From the NCBI GenBank assembly GCA_937983105.1, contig CALKAM010000004.1, positions 21,397-85,396 on the forward strand: a DNA stretch of 64,000 bases, written 5' to 3'. Under the pieces are notes generated by a model. That model did not search any database. It was not told the origin of the DNA and worked only from the letters and a program-made list of their open reading frames with translations. This document shows positions 8,694 to 18,482 of the stretch, one piece after another. Source of the DNA: Planifilum sp021793745 (GTDB lineage: Bacteria; Bacillota; Bacilli; Thermoactinomycetales; DSM-44946). Numbering within the stretch: the first letter of the stretch is position 1; every line of letters begins with the position of its first letter. A program made the translations under genes and the position numbers.

Positions 8694-10625
8694 TTGCGCG
8701 TACCCCATTCCTTTGTGCGCAGGCGTCTATTTGTCACACTGATCGTGATTACGTTGGTTTTTTTCGCCCTTTTCGGGAGATTGGCCTATGTGCAGCTGGT
8801 GAAAGGGGATTGGCTCGTGGAGCGCGCACAGGATTTGTGGACGCGGAACATCCCCTTTGAAGCCCAAAGGGGAAGGATTTTGGACCGAAACGGTGAGGTC
8901 CTCGTCGACAATGTGAGCGCGCCCTCGGTGATGGCCATCCCTGCTCAGATTAAAAACCCCGCGGAGACGGCCCGTACGTTGGCCCGTTTGCTCCGGGCTT
9001 CCGAAAAGGAAATCTATCGGAAGATTACCAAGCGGGAGATGATCGTCCGTCTGTCCCCGGAAGGGCGAAAAATTTCGGAGGAGCTGGCCCGACAGATCCA
9101 GGGGCTTCGCTTGCCGGGGATCGTCGTCGTCGAGGACAATAAGCGCTATTATCCCTACGGGGCGATGGCCTCCCATCTTTTAGGCTTTACAGGAATTGAC
9201 AACCAGGGATTGTCCGGGATCGAGCTGGTGTATGATGAACAGCTTCGGGGCGCGCCGGGGTTTGTTTCCTTTTCCGCCAACGCCCGAGGGGAAAAACTCC
9301 CGGGAGGCAGTGACAGATACACGCCGCCCAGGGATGGCATGGAATTGATGCTGACCATTGACCGGACGATCCAATCCATCTTGGAGCGGGAATTGGATCA
9401 GGCCATGGCCCAGTATCAGCCGGAGAATGTCTTGGCCATCGCCATGGATCCCCGGACGGGGGAGATTCTCGGGATGAGCAGCCGCCCCACCTTCCGCCCG
9501 GATCGGTATCAGGACACGGATCCCCAAATCTATAACCGGAATTTGCCCATCTGGAAAACCTACGAACCCGGATCCACCTTTAAGATCATCACCTTGGCGG
9601 CCGCATTGGAGGAAAACAAGGTGGACCTCAAGGACCGCTTCCACGATCCGGGGTATGTGGAGGTGGGCGGTGCGCGATTGCGCTGTTGGAAGGGGGGCGG
9701 TCACGGCAGCCAATCCTATCTGGAGGTGGTTGAAAACTCCTGCAACCCCGGCTTTGTCAACCTGGGGCAGCGCCTGGGCAAAGATACTCTGTTTCGATAC
9801 ATCCGCCAGTTCGGGTTTGGGCAGAAGACCGGGATCGATTTGAGCGGCGAGGCGCGGGGGATCCTGTTTGCGCCGGACCGGATCGGTCCGGTGGAGCTGG
9901 CCACCACTTCCTTCGGGCAGGGGGTCTCGGTGACGCCCATCCAACAGGTGACCGCTGTCTCGGCGGCGATCAACGGCGGGAACCTGATGGAACCGCATCT
10001 GACGAAGGCATGGATCGATCCGAAAACCGGAAAGGTCGTGCGGGAGAATCGCCCCCGGAAGAAAAGGCAAGTGATTTCGGCGGAAACCTCCAAGGAGGTT
10101 CGCCGCGCCTTGGAGAGCGTCGTCGCCAGGGGTACCGGGCGCAAGGCGTTCATCGACGGATACCGGGTCGGTGGAAAGACCGGTACGGCCCAAAAGGTGG
10201 GACCGAATGGCCGTTATCTGCCCAACAACCATATCGTCTCATTCATCGGTTTCGCCCCGGCGGATGATCCGCGAATCGTGGTATACGTAGCCGTGGACAA
10301 TCCCAAGGGCGTGCAATTCGGCGGCGTGGTGGCCGCCCCGATCGTACGAAACATCATTGACGACAGTTTGCGTTATCTGAAAGTGGAGAGGCGCAAGGAT
10401 CAGATTCCCCCCGAAGCGGTACCGACGGAGGAGCCGCATGTGACCGTACCCGATTTGATCGGGGAGAACGTGGATGAGATCCGTACCAGTCTGTTTTCCG
10501 AGCCGTTGGAGGTGGTGGGAAAAGGGGATGTGGTGATCAACCAGCTCCCCAAGCCGGGACAGCGGGTGAAAAAGGGGACGCCGATTCGCATCTATTTAGG
10601 TGACAAAACCACGAAAGGAGATTAA
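8694..10625 (+). CDS. spoVD: Stage V sporulation protein D (class B PBP with PASTA domain)
   Basis: A 643-residue transpeptidase for spore cortex synthesis, expected to act with SpoVE. It has an N-terminal membrane helix (near 10-30), the motif RGRILDRNGEVLVD, active-site EPGSTFK (near 295), SxN as SCN in VENSCNPGF, and KTGTAQ (near 500). One PASTA domain closes the protein (near 583-640; VPDLIGENVDEI). That single PASTA domain and its place second in the tandem match SpoVD. The TTG at 8694 is the start because GGGGGAGAAAAGG directly precedes it and the next residues are RVPHSFVRRR before the helix. A hairpin terminator follows the gene. Confidence 0.93.
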   Translation: MRVPHSFVRRRLFVTLIVITLVFFALFGRLAYVQLVKGDWLVERAQDLWTRNIPFEAQRGRILDRNGEVLVDNVSAPSVMAIPAQIKNPAETARTLARLLRASEKEIYRKITKREMIVRLSPEGRKISEELARQIQGLRLPGIVVVEDNKRYYPYGAMASHLLGFTGIDNQGLSGIELVYDEQLRGAPGFVSFSANARGEKLPGGSDRYTPPRDGMELMLTIDRTIQSILERELDQAMAQYQPENVLAIAMDPRTGEILGMSSRPTFRPDRYQDTDPQIYNRNLPIWKTYEPGSTFKIITLAAALEENKVDLKDRFHDPGYVEVGGARLRCWKGGGHGSQSYLEVVENSCNPGFVNLGQRLGKDTLFRYIRQFGFGQKTGIDLSGEARGILFAPDRIGPVELATTSFGQGVSVTPIQQVTAVSAAINGGNLMEPHLTKAWIDPKTGKVVRENRPRKKRQVISAETSKEVRRALESVVARGTGRKAFIDGYRVGGKTGTAQKVGPNGRYLPNNHIVSFIGFAPADDPRIVVYVAVDNPKGVQFGGVVAAPIVRNIIDDSLRYLKVERRKDQIPPEAVPTEEPHVTVPDLIGENVDEIRTSLFSEPLEVVGKGDVVINQLPKPGQRVKKGTPIRIYLGDKTTKGD

Positions 10626-10651
10626 AATAGGGAGTGTGTAAGAGCCATCCC

Positions 10652-10678
10652 TGCCAGGAAGATCCCTGGCATTTATCT
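10652..10678 (+). terminator. Weak terminator or attenuator after spoVD
   Basis: TGCCAGG and CCTGGCA form a 7-bp hairpin with a 6-base loop, followed by a T-rich stretch (TTTATCTTGTC). It may partly insulate murE from spoVD transcription. Confidence 0.5.
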
Positions 10679-10737
10679 TGTCTTTCCCTGTTTTCCGCGG
10701 ACATCGTGGCGGAAAGGCAGCGCCGAGGAGGAAATCG

Positions 10738-12216
10738 ATGAGACTGAAGGACTTGGTCCGACCGCTATTGCTCAAAGAGATCACAGGGGATGCCCGCGTG
10801 GAGATCCGGGGGTTGGAGACGGATTCGCGCCGTGTCCGTCCCGGAGATTTGTTCATCGCACTGCGCGGGTTTACGGTAGACGGTCACCGGTATCTTGCCG
10901 AAGCCGTCCAACGGGGAGCCGCCGCTGTCCTGGTGGAGGAGACGGCGGATCTTCCGGTCCCGGTCATTCGGGTTCCCGATACCCGGCGGGCGATGGCCGT
11001 CTTGGCCGCCAACTTTTATCGCCATCCGACGCGGGAGCTGAAGCTGATCGGCGTGACCGGGACCAACGGAAAAACGACCACCGCTCATTTGATACAAACC
11101 ATCCTGAATGACAGGGGCACGCCCGCCGGATTGATCGGCACGATTCATATGCGGATCGGGGATCGTTCCTATCCGGTGCGGAACACGACGCCGGATGCGG
11201 TTGATCTTCAGCGGAGTTTTCGCATGATGTGCGAGGAAGGATGCCGCTATGCGGTGATTGAGGCATCCTCCCACGCCCTCGATCTCGGTCGCACCCGGGG
11301 TTGTGAATTTCATGCCGCTGTCTTTACCAATCTGACCCAGGACCATCTCGATTACCACGAGACGATGGATAAATACCGGGAAGCCAAGGGATTGTTGTTC
11401 AGCCAGATGGGGAACCGATTTGCCGATGAGCCGGGATATGCGGTATTGAACGCAGACGATGAGGCTTCCGCTTATTTTGCCCGGATCACCCCCCAGCAGG
11501 TGATCACCTATGGGATTGAAAAAGCCGCCGATGTCCGTGCAGAAAACATTCAAATCCGCAGCGAGGGAACATCCTTCACGCTGCACTCCTTTCGCGGATC
11601 CATCGATATCCATCTCCAGCTGATCGGAAAGTTCAGCGTCTACAATGCGCTGGCTGCCGCCACCGTCGCCCTGGCGGAAGGGGTTTCCCTGGAGGCGGTG
11701 AAAGGCAGCCTGGAGGCGGTTTCCGGGGTAGCCGGCCGCTTTGAAAAGGTGAACGAGGGGCAACCCTTCACCGTATTGGTCGACTACGCCCACACGCCGG
11801 ACAGTTTGCAAAATGTGCTGGTAACGATACGCCAATTTGCCCGGGGATCCGTATATTGTGTGGTGGGATGCGGCGGAGATCGCGACCGGGGGAAGCGGCC
11901 CCAAATGGCTCGCATCGCCGCTGAGCACAGTGACGTGGTGGTTTTCACCTCCGATAATCCCCGTTCCGAAGACCCTGAGGCGATTATCGCCGACATGATG
12001 GAGGGGCTTGACGATCAGGATCGGGAGCGGGCGGTCACCGTGGTGGACCGGCGGGAGGCGATCCGGTATGCCGTGGATCAGGCGGGTCCCGGAGATGTGG
12101 TGCTGATCGCCGGAAAGGGTCACGAGACCTATCAGGAAATCAAGGGTGTCCGCTACGATTTTGACGACCGGGAAGTAGCCCGCCAGGCCCTTCGCGCCCG
12201 GGCCCGGCAGAAATAG
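10738..12216 (+). CDS. murE: UDP-MurNAc-tripeptide synthetase (meso-DAP adding)
   Basis: Adds meso-diaminopimelate to UDP-MurNAc-L-Ala-D-Glu with ATP. The 492-residue Mur ligase has the P-loop GVTGTNGKTTTAHL (near 111-124), the central domain with YDYHETMDKYREAKG, and the C-terminal specificity motif DNPR in TSDNPRSEDP (near 405), which marks the DAP-type enzyme rather than the lysine type. The ATG at 10738 follows GAGGAGG at 6 bases. The upstream ATG at 10678 lies in the spoVD terminator region and was not used. murF starts 30 bp downstream. Confidence 0.97.
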   Translation: MRLKDLVRPLLLKEITGDARVEIRGLETDSRRVRPGDLFIALRGFTVDGHRYLAEAVQRGAAAVLVEETADLPVPVIRVPDTRRAMAVLAANFYRHPTRELKLIGVTGTNGKTTTAHLIQTILNDRGTPAGLIGTIHMRIGDRSYPVRNTTPDAVDLQRSFRMMCEEGCRYAVIEASSHALDLGRTRGCEFHAAVFTNLTQDHLDYHETMDKYREAKGLLFSQMGNRFADEPGYAVLNADDEASAYFARITPQQVITYGIEKAADVRAENIQIRSEGTSFTLHSFRGSIDIHLQLIGKFSVYNALAAATVALAEGVSLEAVKGSLEAVSGVAGRFEKVNEGQPFTVLVDYAHTPDSLQNVLVTIRQFARGSVYCVVGCGGDRDRGKRPQMARIAAEHSDVVVFTSDNPRSEDPEAIIADMMEGLDDQDRERAVTVVDRREAIRYAVDQAGPGDVVLIAGKGHETYQEIKGVRYDFDDREVARQALRARARQK

Positions 12217-12246
12217 GGGCGCAAGATTTGTCGGGGAGGCCGCACG

Positions 12247-13638
12247 ATGCAGGAGACTTGTCACTGGATTCAAAAACGGGTGGGGGGAGAGTGGCTCGGA
12301 TCCGTTGCCGACCGCCATCTGCTGGTGGACGGCGTTTCCACCGATACGCGGATGCCGATGACCAACCGACTGTTCGTTCCCCTCGTCGGGACCCGTTTCG
12401 ATGGACACGATTTTTTGGAGGAGGCGGTAAAACAGGGGGCGGCGGCCGCGCTCTGGCAAAGGGATCATCCGCACCCCGCATCTCCCCCCATTCCCCTCAT
12501 CCTGGTGGACGACACCTTGACGGCCCTTCAGGAGCTGGCCGCGGCGGTCCGCCGAGAGTGGGAAATCCCGGTGATCGGTGTCACTGGAAGCAACGGGAAA
12601 ACGACGACCAAGGAATTGATCGCTGCCGTCTTGTCTTCCCGGTATCGGGTACATAAGACCGAAGGGAACCTGAACAATCACATCGGGTTGCCCCTGACCC
12701 TTCTGTCTGCACCTCCGGATGCGGAAGCGGCCGTGGTGGAGATGGGAATGAACCATCGGGGGGAGATCGCGCGCCTTTCCCAGCTGGCCGCCCCCGACAT
12801 CGGGGTGATTACCAACGTCGGCGAGGCCCACCTGGAATTTCTGGGAAGCCGGGAGGGAATCGCCGAAGCCAAGTTGGAGATCCGGGAAGGGTTGTCGGCG
12901 AAAGGAACGCTAATCATTCACGGGGATGAGCCCCTTCTCACGGAGCGAATCCCTTCGGATGCCCGGAAGGTGATCCGCATCGGCTGGGGGAAAGCGAACG
13001 ACGACTTTCCCCGGGATCTCACCCTCTCCGAGACAGGGATATCCTTTCGCTCGGCGGCGTATGGAACCCGCTTTGAGGTATCCCTTCCCGGCCGGCACAA
13101 CGCCCTCAATGCCTTGATGGCGGCGGCCGTCGGCCGCGCTCTCGGCCTTTCGGAGGAGGCGATTGCCGAAGGGCTGCGTCGCGTCCGCCCCGCAGGGATG
13201 CGATTGGAGACGGTCGTCGCGGAAAATGGGATGCGCATCCTTAACGATGCCTACAATGCCAGCCCCGCTTCAGTCCGTGCCGCCATTGACTGGCTGGTGG
13301 ATCTGGAGCCGGATAAGAAAAAGTGGGTATTGCTCGGAGACATGGCGGAATTGGGCGCGGAGGAAGAACGCTATCACCGGGAGATCGGCCGATACGCCGT
13401 TGAAAAAGGGGTTCGTCGGGTATATACTTTCGGCGACCGGGGACGCTGGATTGCCGAAGGAGCGCAGGAGACCGGGAAAGAGGTCCGGGTGGAACACTTC
13501 TCTTCCCTGGAGGATGCCGCGAAAGCGTTGAGGGAGCAGGGAAATGAAGAGGTTATGCTCCTCGTAAAGGCTTCCCGGATGATCCGCCTGGAGCGGGTTG
13601 TACAGGATTTAACGAAAAGGGAGTCGTCAGGGTCATGA
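12247..13638 (+). CDS. murF: UDP-MurNAc-tripeptide D-alanyl-D-alanine ligase
   Basis: Completes the soluble cell wall precursor by joining D-Ala-D-Ala to the tripeptide, using ATP. The 463-residue product has the Mur ligase P-loop GVTGSNGKTTTKEL (near 114), the EMGMNHRGEIARL motif, and LNDAYNASPASVRAAI (near 335) in the C-terminal domain, which is typical of MurF. GGGGAGG precedes the ATG. The stop overlaps the mraY start (ATGA), so the two are probably translationally coupled. Confidence 0.97.
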   Translation: MQETCHWIQKRVGGEWLGSVADRHLLVDGVSTDTRMPMTNRLFVPLVGTRFDGHDFLEEAVKQGAAAALWQRDHPHPASPPIPLILVDDTLTALQELAAAVRREWEIPVIGVTGSNGKTTTKELIAAVLSSRYRVHKTEGNLNNHIGLPLTLLSAPPDAEAAVVEMGMNHRGEIARLSQLAAPDIGVITNVGEAHLEFLGSREGIAEAKLEIREGLSAKGTLIIHGDEPLLTERIPSDARKVIRIGWGKANDDFPRDLTLSETGISFRSAAYGTRFEVSLPGRHNALNALMAAAVGRALGLSEEAIAEGLRRVRPAGMRLETVVAENGMRILNDAYNASPASVRAAIDWLVDLEPDKKKWVLLGDMAELGAEEERYHREIGRYAVEKGVRRVYTFGDRGRWIAEGAQETGKEVRVEHFSSLEDAAKALREQGNEEVMLLVKASRMIRLERVVQDLTKRESSGS

Positions 13639-14642
13639 TGGATATCCGGATTATTCTCATCACAATATTGGTGGCGTTTTTCATCGGTGTCTTTTTGGGA
13701 CCGATGCTGATTCCCATCCTGAAAAGGCTCAAATTTGGTCAAAGCATTCGAGAAGAAGGACCGAAGGCACACATGAAAAAGGCGGGGACCCCAACGATGG
13801 GCGGCACCATCATCCTGACGTCCATCGTCTTGACGGCGCTCCCCTTCACCAACTGGATCGAGCTTGAAATGGTGAACGCCGACCTGTTCTTTCTTCTCTT
13901 TGCCACCTTGGGTTATGGGATCATCGGTTTTCTGGATGACTACATCAAAGTGGTGATGAAGCGGAACCTGGGACTGACTGCCCGGCAAAAGCTGCTGGGA
14001 CAGTTGTTTATCGGGATCATTCTCTTTTATGTCCTGTTGAGGGTCCGGGTGATCGAAGGGGATTGGAACGCCATCTCCACGGTGCACATTCCCGGGACCG
14101 ATTTGGAATTGTGGCTCAACTGGTTGTACCTGCCTCTCTTGATGCTGATGATGATCGGCTCTTCCAATGCGGTCAACTTGACCGACGGCCTGGACGGTCT
14201 GTTGGCGGGAACGGCCGCCATCGCTTATGGGGCCTACGCCATCATCGGGTTGGTGCAGAGCAATTATACGGTAGCCATCTTTTCCGCTGCGGTGGTGGGG
14301 GCGCTGCTCGGATTTCTCGTGTTCAACGCCCATCCGGCAAAGGTGTTCATGGGGGATACCGGTTCCCTGGCCCTGGGAGGCGGTTTGGCCGCTTTGGCCA
14401 TCATCACCAAGACGGAGCTGTTGCTTCTGGTGATCGGTGGCGTGTTCGTTCTCGAAGCGCTTTCGGTGATGATTCAGGTAACCTCCTTTAAGCTCCGGGG
14501 CAAACGGGTGTTTCGCATGAGCCCGCTTCACCACCACTTTGAGCTGGGCGGTTGGTCCGAGTGGCGCGTCGTCACGACGTTCTGGTTCGTCGGATTCCTC
14601 TTCGCCGGACTGGGCATTTATCTGGAGGTGTTCCTCCAATGA
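13635..14642 (+). CDS. mraY: Phospho-MurNAc-pentapeptide transferase (lipid I synthase)
   Basis: Transfers phospho-MurNAc-pentapeptide to undecaprenyl phosphate at the inner face of the membrane, giving lipid I. The 335-residue protein has about ten membrane helices and the family motifs: KKAGTPTMGG (near 50), FLDDYIKVVMKRNLGLT (near 98), NAVNLTDGLDGL (near 182) and MSPLHHHFEL (near 296). Two ATG codons in a row (13635, 13638) could both serve. The first overlaps the murF stop. The gene overlaps murD by 4 bp. Confidence 0.97.
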   Translation: MMDIRIILITILVAFFIGVFLGPMLIPILKRLKFGQSIREEGPKAHMKKAGTPTMGGTIILTSIVLTALPFTNWIELEMVNADLFFLLFATLGYGIIGFLDDYIKVVMKRNLGLTARQKLLGQLFIGIILFYVLLRVRVIEGDWNAISTVHIPGTDLELWLNWLYLPLLMLMMIGSSNAVNLTDGLDGLLAGTAAIAYGAYAIIGLVQSNYTVAIFSAAVVGALLGFLVFNAHPAKVFMGDTGSLALGGGLAALAIITKTELLLLVIGGVFVLEALSVMIQVTSFKLRGKRVFRMSPLHHHFELGGWSEWRVVTTFWFVGFLFAGLGIYLEVFLQ

Positions 14643-16021
14643 GTTCCCCGGTTCGGTGGGACGGTCGTTCCGTCGTCGTCCTCGGAATGGCCAAAAGCGG
14701 GATCGCGGCGGCGAAATTGCTCCATTTCCTCGGAGCCAGGGTGACGGTCAATGACCGGAAGCCGCGGTCGGAATATCTGGAAGAGGCGGAGGAATTGGAG
14801 CGGATGGGCATCCGGGTGATACTCGGGGGCCATCCGCCAAACCTTTTGGAGGGGGATGTGGATCTCCTCGTCAAAAACCCGGGGATTCCCTACCGGGTTC
14901 CTCCCGTCAAGGAGGCATTTCGTCGGGGAATCCCCGTCGTGACCGAGGTGGAGATCGCCGGGCAGATGCTGTCGTCGCCCATCGCAGGCATCACCGGCTC
15001 CAACGGGAAGACGACCACCACCTCGCTGGTGGGCCATATGCTGGACACCGGCGGGATCAAAAGTCGGGTGGCGGGCAATATCGGACGCGCCTTGTGCGAG
15101 CTGGTCGGTGAAGCGAAGCCGGAGGAATGGCTGGTGGTGGAGCTGAGCAGCTTTCAGTTGAAGGGAACCGAAACGTTCCGTCCCCGGGTCGCCGCCCTCC
15201 TCAACATCGTCCCCGCCCACCTGGATTACCACGAGACGATGGACGATTACATCGACGCCAAGATGCGCTTGTTTCAAAACCAGACGGCGGCCGACGTGGC
15301 TGTCCTCAACCGGGATTGTCCCGCCGTCCGGGAGGCGCCCTCCCGGCTGAAGTCCGAGGTTTGGTGGTTCAGCCGGCGGTCGGAGGTGTCCCGCGGATCC
15401 TTCGTCAAGGATGGGTGGATGATTCTGCGCACGCCCGAGGGAGAGGAATGGAGCCTTCTGTCGGTGGATGAGCTCCCCCTCCCGGGGGTGCACAATCTGG
15501 AAAACGCCCTCGCCGCCGCGACGATCGCTTCCGCCTGCGGATGTCCGGAGGAGGGGATCCGGGAAGGGCTTCGAACCTTTCAAGGAGTTCCCCATCGGTT
15601 GGAGTATGTCGGAACCGTCGACGGGGTTCGCTATATCAACGATTCCAAGGCGACAAACGCCCAGGCGGCCCTTCGCGCCCTGGAATCCTTTTCGGAACCG
15701 GTCGTGTGGATCGCCGGCGGGCTGGACCGGGGGGATGACTTTGCCGAATTGGTTCCCCATCTGGCCCGGCGCGTCAAAGGAATGATCGCCTATGGGGAGT
15801 CGGGGCCGCGCCTGTTGAAACGGGCGGAGGAGGCGGGGGTCCCCCGCCGCCAGGCGGTGTCCGATGTGGATGAGGCGGTGGAACAGGCCCGGCGCATGGC
15901 CGAGGAGGGGGATGTGGTGCTGTTGTCCCCCGCATGTGCCAGTTGGGATCTTTACACCTCTTTTGAGGAACGGGGCGACATTTTTAAACGGGCGGTGCAT
16001 AGGTTGGTAAAGAAAGCTTGA
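14639..16021 (+). CDS. murD: UDP-MurNAc-L-alanine:D-glutamate ligase
   Basis: Adds D-glutamate to UDP-MurNAc-L-Ala. The 460-residue Mur ligase begins with a Rossmann-like UDP-binding domain (VVVLGMAKSGIAAAKLL), then the P-loop GITGSNGKTTTTSL (near 118), and ends with NDSKATNAQAALRAL and LLSPACASWDLYTSFEERG, the usual MurD C-terminal motifs. The ATG at 14639 overlaps the mraY stop as ATGA. An in-frame ATG 87 bp upstream lies inside mraY and was rejected. Confidence 0.97.
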   Translation: MSSPVRWDGRSVVVLGMAKSGIAAAKLLHFLGARVTVNDRKPRSEYLEEAEELERMGIRVILGGHPPNLLEGDVDLLVKNPGIPYRVPPVKEAFRRGIPVVTEVEIAGQMLSSPIAGITGSNGKTTTTSLVGHMLDTGGIKSRVAGNIGRALCELVGEAKPEEWLVVELSSFQLKGTETFRPRVAALLNIVPAHLDYHETMDDYIDAKMRLFQNQTAADVAVLNRDCPAVREAPSRLKSEVWWFSRRSEVSRGSFVKDGWMILRTPEGEEWSLLSVDELPLPGVHNLENALAAATIASACGCPEEGIREGLRTFQGVPHRLEYVGTVDGVRYINDSKATNAQAALRALESFSEPVVWIAGGLDRGDDFAELVPHLARRVKGMIAYGESGPRLLKRAEEAGVPRRQAVSDVDEAVEQARRMAEEGDVVLLSPACASWDLYTSFEERGDIFKRAVHRLVKKA

Positions 16022-16049
16022 CCAACCCGTTCCAAGAGGTGAAACGTCC

Positions 16050-17147
16050 ATGTTCAAAGATCGGACGTCTCCGGACTTTGTGATCGTTATCGCGATCCTG
16101 CTATTGTTGACGATCGGGGTGATCATGGTATACAGCGCCAGCGCCGCCTACGCCCATCACACGTACGGGGACAGCCTGTATTACGCCAAGAGACAGCTTC
16201 TGTTTGCGGCTGTGGGCGTTTTTCTGATGTTCCTCACCGCCCAGGCGGATCCGAAGCTGTTTGTTCGGTGGGCCAAGCCGGGGCTTCTCCTCTGTTTTCT
16301 CCTGTTGGTGGTGGTGCTGATTCCGGGAGTCGGGATCCTGCGCAACGGTGCGCGCAGCTGGTTGGGAATCGGCGCCTTCAGCATCCAGCCGTCGGAATTT
16401 ACCAAGCTGGGCATGATCGCCTTTCTGGCCCGGTATCTTTCGGAAAATGTTTCCCGCCTCCATTCCTTTGTCCGCGGTTTGTTGCCGCCCCTTTCCATCC
16501 TGGGTGCTGCATTCGGCTTGATCATGCTGCAGCCGGATCTGGGGACCGGTGCGGTGCTCGTGGGAACGGGCGTTGTCGTCATCTTTTGTGCCGGCGCCCG
16601 GGTCAAGCATCTCATCGGACTGGCGATGGTGGGGTTGATCGGGTTTGTGGGGCTGGTGTTGGCCGCCCCGTACCGGATCCAGCGGATCGTCGCTTTTCTC
16701 AATCCGTGGCAGGACCCCCTGGGGGCGGGTTATCAGGTGATTCAATCCCTGTATGCGGTCGGTCCCGGAGGGCTTTTCGGCCTCGGGTTGGGCATGAGTC
16801 GACAGAAGCACCTCTATTTGCCGGAGCCCCATACGGATTTTATCTTTTCCATTTTGGCCGAGGAATTGGGTTTTTTAGGTGCTGGCACCGTGATTCTCTT
16901 GTTCGCCGTATTGGTTTGGAGGGGGCTGCGGGTGGCCATCGCCGCGCCGGATCGCTTCAGTGCCCTGTTGGCCCTCGGGGTGTCGGCGATGATCGCCATC
17001 CAGGCCATCATCAATATCGGAGTGGTGACCGGAGCGTTTCCCATCACGGGAATCACCCTCCCTTTCCTCAGCTATGGGGGTTCTTCTCTCATTTTGACAC
17101 TGACAGGGGTCGGCATTTTGCTCAACATCTCCCGAATGGTCCGCTAG
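16050..17147 (+). CDS. spoVE: FtsW/SpoVE-type lipid II polymerase
   Basis: A 365-residue SEDS protein with ten membrane helices. It polymerises lipid II glycan strands together with a class B PBP. Family motifs are visible: SIQPSEFTKLG (near 110) and PEPHTDFIFSILAEELG (near 257). The C-terminal helix pair contains GVVTGAFPITGITLPFLSYGG less its ends. By its place between murD and murG it matches B. subtilis SpoVE, the partner of SpoVD in cortex formation. Sequence alone cannot exclude that it also serves as the vegetative FtsW. Confidence 0.92.
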   Translation: MFKDRTSPDFVIVIAILLLLTIGVIMVYSASAAYAHHTYGDSLYYAKRQLLFAAVGVFLMFLTAQADPKLFVRWAKPGLLLCFLLLVVVLIPGVGILRNGARSWLGIGAFSIQPSEFTKLGMIAFLARYLSENVSRLHSFVRGLLPPLSILGAAFGLIMLQPDLGTGAVLVGTGVVVIFCAGARVKHLIGLAMVGLIGFVGLVLAAPYRIQRIVAFLNPWQDPLGAGYQVIQSLYAVGPGGLFGLGLGMSRQKHLYLPEPHTDFIFSILAEELGFLGAGTVILLFAVLVWRGLRVAIAAPDRFSALLALGVSAMIAIQAIINIGVVTGAFPITGITLPFLSYGGSSLILTLTGVGILLNISRMVR

Positions 17148-17256
17148 GAGAGACGGACGCTACCTTTGACAAGGGAATTTCGAGGCCCCCCTTTCTGCTG
17201 TCACAGAGAGAAGACGGCCGAAGCCCCTTCGAGATTAAGAAATGTGGGGGATCAGC

Positions 17257-18360
17257 ATGAAGAGAATTTTGCTTTCCGGCGGAGGAACGGGTGGACATAT
17301 CTATCCCGCGCTGGCGATTGCCAACGCCGTTCGCAGACGGTATCCCCATGTGCAGATCGCCTATATCGGAACGGAAAACGGGTTAGAGGCCCGGATCGTT
17401 CCCCGGTCGGAGGATATCACCTTCTATACCGTGAAGATTCAGGGTTTCAAGCGGAGCCTGTCTCTGGACAACCTGCGCACGATTGCCAAATTTGTCCGGG
17501 CTGTCCAACGATCCAAGGAATTTCTTAAAGAGTTCCGCCCGGATGTGGTCGTCGGGACCGGAGGATATGTCAGCGGTCCGGCGGTATTTGCCGCCCACCG
17601 TCTGGACATTCCCACCCTGATTCACGAGCAAAACGTGGTGCCGGGGCTGACCACGCGCTTTTTGACCCGATATGCTGACGTTACGGCTGTGAGCTTCTCC
17701 AGTTCTGAAGGTTACCTGGAAAATGCGAACCGCCTGGTACATACGGGAAATCCTCGGGCAACCGAAGTGATTCACGGTGATGCCGAACAGGGGAGGAAAT
17801 CCCTGGAGTTGGACGATTCCGACAAGCCGTTGGTTCTCTTTGTCGGCGGGAGCCGGGGTGCCCGTCCGATCAACGAAGCGGTGATGGAAATGGTTCCCCG
17901 AATGGCAGAATTGCCGGATGTTTGCTTCGTGTATGTCACCGGGGAGATCCATTACGAAGAGATCAAACGCGATTTGGATGGACGAGCCCCGGGGAACCTC
18001 CGGATCGTGCCGTTTGTATACAACATGCCGGATGTACTGGCAGCGACTTCGCTGGTGGTGGGCCGGGCCGGCGCTTCCACCCTGGCGGAATTGACCGCCC
18101 TCGGCATTCCCTCCATCCTGATTCCCTCACCCTATGTCACCAACAACCACCAGGAGGCGAACGCCCGCTGGCTGGAAGAACAGGGGGCGGCGCGAGTGAT
18201 TCTGGAGAGGGAGTGTACGGCGGAAAATCTGTGGAGGGAAATTCTGGAGATCATGAAGGACCCGGTGAAACGTCGGTCCATGGGGGAGAAGGCCAAAATT
18301 CTCGGCCGGCCGAAGGCAGCGGAGGTGTTGGTGGATGAGCTGGAGAGGATTTGTCGCTAA
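17257..18360 (+). CDS. murG: Lipid II synthase (MurG GlcNAc transferase)
   Basis: Transfers GlcNAc from UDP-GlcNAc to lipid I on the cytoplasmic face of the membrane. The 367-residue GT-B enzyme shows SGGGTGGHIYPALAIA at the N terminus, VGTGGYVSGP (near 95), HEQNVVPGLTTRFL (near 124) and the UDP-binding VVGRAGASTLAELTALG (near 268). The ATG at 17257 (MKRILLSGGG) follows GGGGGA. An in-frame ATG five codons earlier is less well placed. The 109 bp between spoVE and murG hold no clear signal. Confidence 0.97.
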   Translation: MKRILLSGGGTGGHIYPALAIANAVRRRYPHVQIAYIGTENGLEARIVPRSEDITFYTVKIQGFKRSLSLDNLRTIAKFVRAVQRSKEFLKEFRPDVVVGTGGYVSGPAVFAAHRLDIPTLIHEQNVVPGLTTRFLTRYADVTAVSFSSSEGYLENANRLVHTGNPRATEVIHGDAEQGRKSLELDDSDKPLVLFVGGSRGARPINEAVMEMVPRMAELPDVCFVYVTGEIHYEEIKRDLDGRAPGNLRIVPFVYNMPDVLAATSLVVGRAGASTLAELTALGIPSILIPSPYVTNNHQEANARWLEEQGAARVILERECTAENLWREILEIMKDPVKRRSMGEKAKILGRPKAAEVLVDELERICR

Positions 18361-18482
18361 GGGCAAAATTGGACGCAATCCCATTGGGCTTTCGTCACAA
18401 AAAGCGATGTCGGGCATAAAATATCGTAAACCGCGCTCGATTCAATGGATCCCGCAGGGGGAACGTGAAGGGGGGATCGCCG

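Noticed and set aside
10765..12831. Open frame of 688 codons on the minus strand opposite murE and murF
   Set aside because: It spans two well-supported genes and the gap between them. Composition and lack of motifs mark it as antisense shadow.
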